Below are positions 9,232 through 10,827 of a stretch of DNA of 10,827 nucleotides, piece by piece. The position numbers and the translations under genes are program-made. How positions within the stretch are numbered: position 1 is the stretch's first letter; every line of letters starts with the position of its first letter. The notes below the pieces were generated by a model. The model was not told the DNA's origin, did no database searches, and saw only the letters and a list, made by a program, of their open reading frames with translations. The stretch is from Chloroflexota bacterium. Lineage in GTDB: Bacteria; Chloroflexota; UBA11872; VXNJ01. The stretch spans positions 1 through 10,827 of the forward strand of contig JAPOVO010000273.1 in assembly GCA_026708165.1 (NCBI GenBank), read 5' to 3'.

Positions 9232-10116
9232 GTGACCAGCAGGAATCCATTCGAATCCCCCGGTGTTTGGCTCAAAGGCAACCTGCACTCGCACTCCACC
9301 GAATCGGACGGCCTCCGTGACCCTGAATACGTTGTGCGCTGGTACGTTGATCACGGCTATGACTTCCTCGCAATTACCGATCACCGCACCCGCACCATTG
9401 TCGATCCGCCCGATGGCAGTTCGCTGATACTTCTCCCCTCGATGGAGCTTGACGGCCGGGACGAGTCGTTCGACGGCGAATACCATCTCACGGGTATCGG
9501 CCTCGCGAGCCTGGACCGCACAGAGAGCGGTACGTCGCTTCAGGCCGCCGTCGACCAGGTCAAGGCCGACGGCGGGCTGGCGATCCTCGCCCATCCCCAC
9601 TGGCTGGGCGTCGCGCCACACCGGCTATTCCCGATCTCCGGCCTCGACGGGCTGGAGGTCTTCAATGTCCATTGTGAGGGGATCAACGGCAAGGGCGACT
9701 CCGGCCAACTGTGGGATCATGCTTTGGATGTCGGCATGACGCTGCACGGATTCGCCGTCGACGACACCCACTGGGGTAGGCCGGACGCGGGTGCGGCTTG
9801 GATTATGGCGCGTTCTGAGACGCGCACTGCGGCGGGAGTCTGCGACGCGCTCGCCGCCGGTTGCTTCTACTCAACGCAAGGCCCGGAGATTCACTCGTTC
9901 GCCATAGACGGCAACGTCGCCCATGCGCGCTGCTCTCCTGTCGCCGACATACGGTTCGTCTCCCAGCGCACATTCGGAAAACGCGTCAAGGCCGAAAACG
10001 GCGAAATCGAGGAAGCCGAGTTTGTCCTCTACGGCCAGGAAAGATACGTGCGGCTGGTGTGCATCGACCGCGACGGCCGGACGGCCTGGTCGAATCCGTT
10101 ACCGACGGCGAACTGA
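9232..10116 (+). CDS. PHP-domain metallohydrolase, CehA/McbA-like, paralog 2
   Basis: This tandem paralog has the same length (294 residues) and all the same metal-site residues: H19, H21, D26, D50, H51, E72, H85, H121, E142, D178 and H180. I count about 56 differences, so roughly 81% identity without a single gap. Several changes fall beside active-site loops: N123H after LAHP, N147H after LEVFNV, A179T and H182G/G183R around VDDxH. Both copies therefore look functional but may prefer different substrates. The GTG start has GGAG seven bases upstream, and a TATAGA promoter candidate lies 39 bases before it. The absence of gaps, stops and metal-site changes argues for selection on both genes. 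The substrate is unknown. Confidence 0.9.
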   Translation: MTSRNPFESPGVWLKGNLHSHSTESDGLRDPEYVVRWYVDHGYDFLAITDHRTRTIVDPPDGSSLILLPSMELDGRDESFDGEYHLTGIGLASLDRTESGTSLQAAVDQVKADGGLAILAHPHWLGVAPHRLFPISGLDGLEVFNVHCEGINGKGDSGQLWDHALDVGMTLHGFAVDDTHWGRPDAGAAWIMARSETRTAAGVCDALAAGCFYSTQGPEIHSFAIDGNVAHARCSPVADIRFVSQRTFGKRVKAENGEIEEAEFVLYGQERYVRLVCIDRDGRTAWSNPLPTAN

Positions 10117-10139
10117 TCTAGGACGTCCGTCCAACTTCA

Positions 10140-10170
10140 TACCCGGCTCCTTGACGTCTCCGCCCGGGTA
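10140..10170 (+). other. Possible hairpin after the second PHP gene
   Basis: TACCCGG (10140-10146) and CCGGGTA (10164-10170) could form a 7-bp stem with a 17-base loop, 24 bases after the stop codon. No T-run follows, so a terminator role is only possible. Confidence 0.25.
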
Positions 10171-10203
10171 CTCGCCCACTAGCGGTACTTCCGACTCCTA
10201 TCA

Positions 10204-10252
10204 GTCATTCCGGCGAAAAGCCTGCCCCGTACTTGATACGGGGCCGGAATCC
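10204..10252 (+). repeat. Intergenic repeat D, variant family (nested hairpin, ATTCCGG arms)
   Basis: The outer arms ATTCCGG (10207-10213) and CCGGAAT (10244-10250) enclose a perfect 7-bp inner stem CCCCGTA-CTTGA-TACGGGG (10225-10243). The ends GTCATTCC and GGAATCCAG match the ends of repeats A-C and F, but the inner module has a different sequence, so this is a sister family. Confidence 0.8.
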
Positions 10253-10302
10253 AGAGGGAGGTGGACGGGTGCTGCCAATCCGTCACCCCCACGCCCCTGC
10301 CC

Positions 10303-10350
10303 GTCATTCTGAAACTCCCACCTGTCCATCCGAGCGAAGCCGAGGAATCT
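10303..10350 (+). repeat. Intergenic repeat E, degenerate variant (GTCATTCTGA ... GAGGAATCT)
   Basis: The element starts GTCATTCTGA and ends CGAGCGAAGCCGAGGAATCT. The GTCATTC and GGAATC ends agree with the other repeats here, but the arms no longer pair well. It resembles GTCATTCTGAGC...GAAGAATCT dispersed repeats I recall from other genomes. Confidence 0.55.
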
Positions 10351-10376
10351 ACCCTCTCCGCCACCCATCCTCATCC

Positions 10377-10424
10377 GTCATTCCCGCGAAGCATGTCCCC
10401 GCGAAAGCGGGGAGCGGGAATCCA
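10377..10424 (+). repeat. Intergenic repeat F, long form (best-paired nested hairpin)
   Basis: The outer arms ATTCCCGC (10380-10387) and GCGGGAAT (10414-10421) and the inner stem CCCCGC-GAAA-GCGGGG (10397-10412) are both perfect. This is the cleanest long copy in the window and the best model for the intact element. Confidence 0.88.
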
Positions 10425-10432
10425 TCCCCTCG

Positions 10433-10475
10433 CCCCAACGCGTTGGGGGGGGTTGGCAAACGCGGCCCCCCCCAA
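10433..10475 (+). repeat. Palindrome and G8/C8 inverted repeat
   Basis: CCCCAACGCGTTGGGG (10433-10448) is a perfect 16-base palindrome. Overlapping it, TTGGGGGGGG (10443-10452) pairs perfectly with CCCCCCCCAA (10466-10475) around a 13-base loop. The two structures compete for the same G-run. The pair lies in the gap between the convergent second PHP gene and mlrC, so it could end transcription from either side. It has no T-run, and the homopolymer length may be a sequencing weak point. Confidence 0.7.
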
Positions 10476-10506
10476 GCGACAGGGTCAGGCTATGTGCATC
10501 CCCCGA

Positions 10507-10827
10507 TCAGGGTTCCCAGTCGAATTCGTCAAGCGGATAGACCGGTCTAGAGATCCGCTTCCAGGGAAACTGCCGCAGGTTCGCGCTGGCCGCTCCGGGC
10601 GTATCGGCGTAGATGATCCGCCGCGCAAACCGGTCGTATGCCGCGCGGAACAGCGTCGGCGACTTGATGGATACGATCTTGGCGTCGGCCGGTTCCAGTC
10701 CCGCCGCTCTGAAAAACTCCGGATCGCTTGTCGGCACCGGCTTCGAAGTCACCAGGACGCGTAACGACCCATGCGCCAGCACGGCGGACGGTCCGGCGTC
10801 CAGCGGCAGACCGGTGAACGCCGGGCC
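10507..10827 (-). CDS. C-terminal part of an MlrC/M81-family metallopeptidase (partial at right edge)
   Basis: The reverse-strand frame is open from the right edge (first visible codons GPAFTG) to TGA at 10507-10509, giving 106 C-terminal residues. They match the C-terminal domain of MlrC-like proteins: GPAFTGLPLDAGPSAVL, then LRVLVTS (residues about 23-29), a FFRAAGLEP segment, IVSIKSPTLFRAAYD, ADTPG, and the terminal RPVYPLD. MlrC was first described as the last enzyme of microcystin breakdown. Most relatives act on unknown substrates, and the zinc-binding N-terminal part lies outside the window. An internal GTG at 10780-10782 would give a shorter frame but is not the start, since the homology continues upstream of it. 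The gene converges on the second PHP gene across a 390-base repeat-filled gap. Confidence 0.9.
   Translation of the reverse strand, partial: GPAFTGLPLDAGPSAVLAHGSLRVLVTSKPVPTSDPEFFRAAGLEPADAKIVSIKSPTLFRAAYDRFARRIIYADTPGAASANLRQFPWKRISRPVYPLDEFDWEP

Larger units (their letters stand above)
7811..10116 (+). repeat. Tandem segmental duplication carrying the PHP gene
   Basis: The unit from repeat A to the stop of the first PHP gene (7811-8866) matches the unit from repeat C to the stop of the second (9038-10116). Matching upstream landmarks are ATCCATCCC, CTCCGCCTCGATGG, and the GATCA...GGTCGGAC segment before each gene. Downstream of the two stop codons the sequences are unrelated, so the right boundary is at or near the stop codon. 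The left boundary is at or just before the repeat. Confidence 0.85.

Noticed and set aside
7811..10424. Repeats considered as a CRISPR array
   Set aside because: Spacing is irregular (tens to over a thousand bases), whole genes lie between copies, the units are hairpin elements with variable cores, and no cas gene is present.
7773..10827. A defence or mobile island built on PHP and MlrC genes
   Set aside because: No nuclease partner, helicase, integrase, toxin or transposase is present. PHP and M81 proteins are ordinary metabolic hydrolases, and only the repeats indicate mobility.

Overview
The window is a GC-rich bacterial chromosome segment (well above half G+C by eye). Its left two thirds hold tightly packed housekeeping genes on the + strand, and its right third is a loose, repeat-rich region. 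The gene set (type III pantothenate kinase, CoaBC, RecJ, a Rel/SpoT enzyme, an unusual M24-fold protein, PHP/CehA-type hydrolases, an MlrC/M81 protein) and the many GTCATTCC...GGAATCC intergenic repeats fit an uncultivated Chloroflexota lineage, perhaps SAR202/Dehalococcoidia-like. That placement is inferred from gene content and style; no marker gene proves it.

Bases 1-2105 carry coaX and coaBC, overlapping by ATGA. Together they encode the first three steps from pantothenate to phosphopantetheine. A small single-pass membrane protein of unknown function follows (2142-2450). A second run begins with recJ (2544-4238), then a long Rel/SpoT (p)ppGpp synthetase/hydrolase (4268-6676), then an M24 (aminopeptidase P/creatinase-fold) protein whose start overlaps the rel stop codon. 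The M24 frame is broken by an apparent one-base deletion near 7140. The Rel protein is unusual in carrying two successive copies of the Cys-Cys...His...Cys zinc-finger-like module where the family normally has one.

Bases 7773-10506 hold two tandem paralogous PHP-domain metallohydrolase genes (7982-8866 and 9232-10116, about 81% identical in protein by eye). Each has its own conserved upstream segment with a promoter-like TCGGAC-17-TRTAGA. Around them lie at least six related hairpin-forming intergenic repeats, all in the same orientation. The duplicated unit includes one of these repeats: copy 1 has a short repeat with a single GAAA-loop hairpin, and copy 2 has a long form with a nested hairpin at the same relative position. 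The paralogs show an almost unchanged block of about 123 bp inside otherwise diverged sequence, suggesting gene conversion.

At the right edge a convergent minus-strand gene enters the window: the C-terminal end of an MlrC/M81-family protein. I see no RNA genes, CRISPR array, transposase, prophage or defence system. The least ordinary items are the double zinc-finger Rel, the metal-ligand-poor M24 protein, and the repeat/duplication dynamics around the PHP genes.
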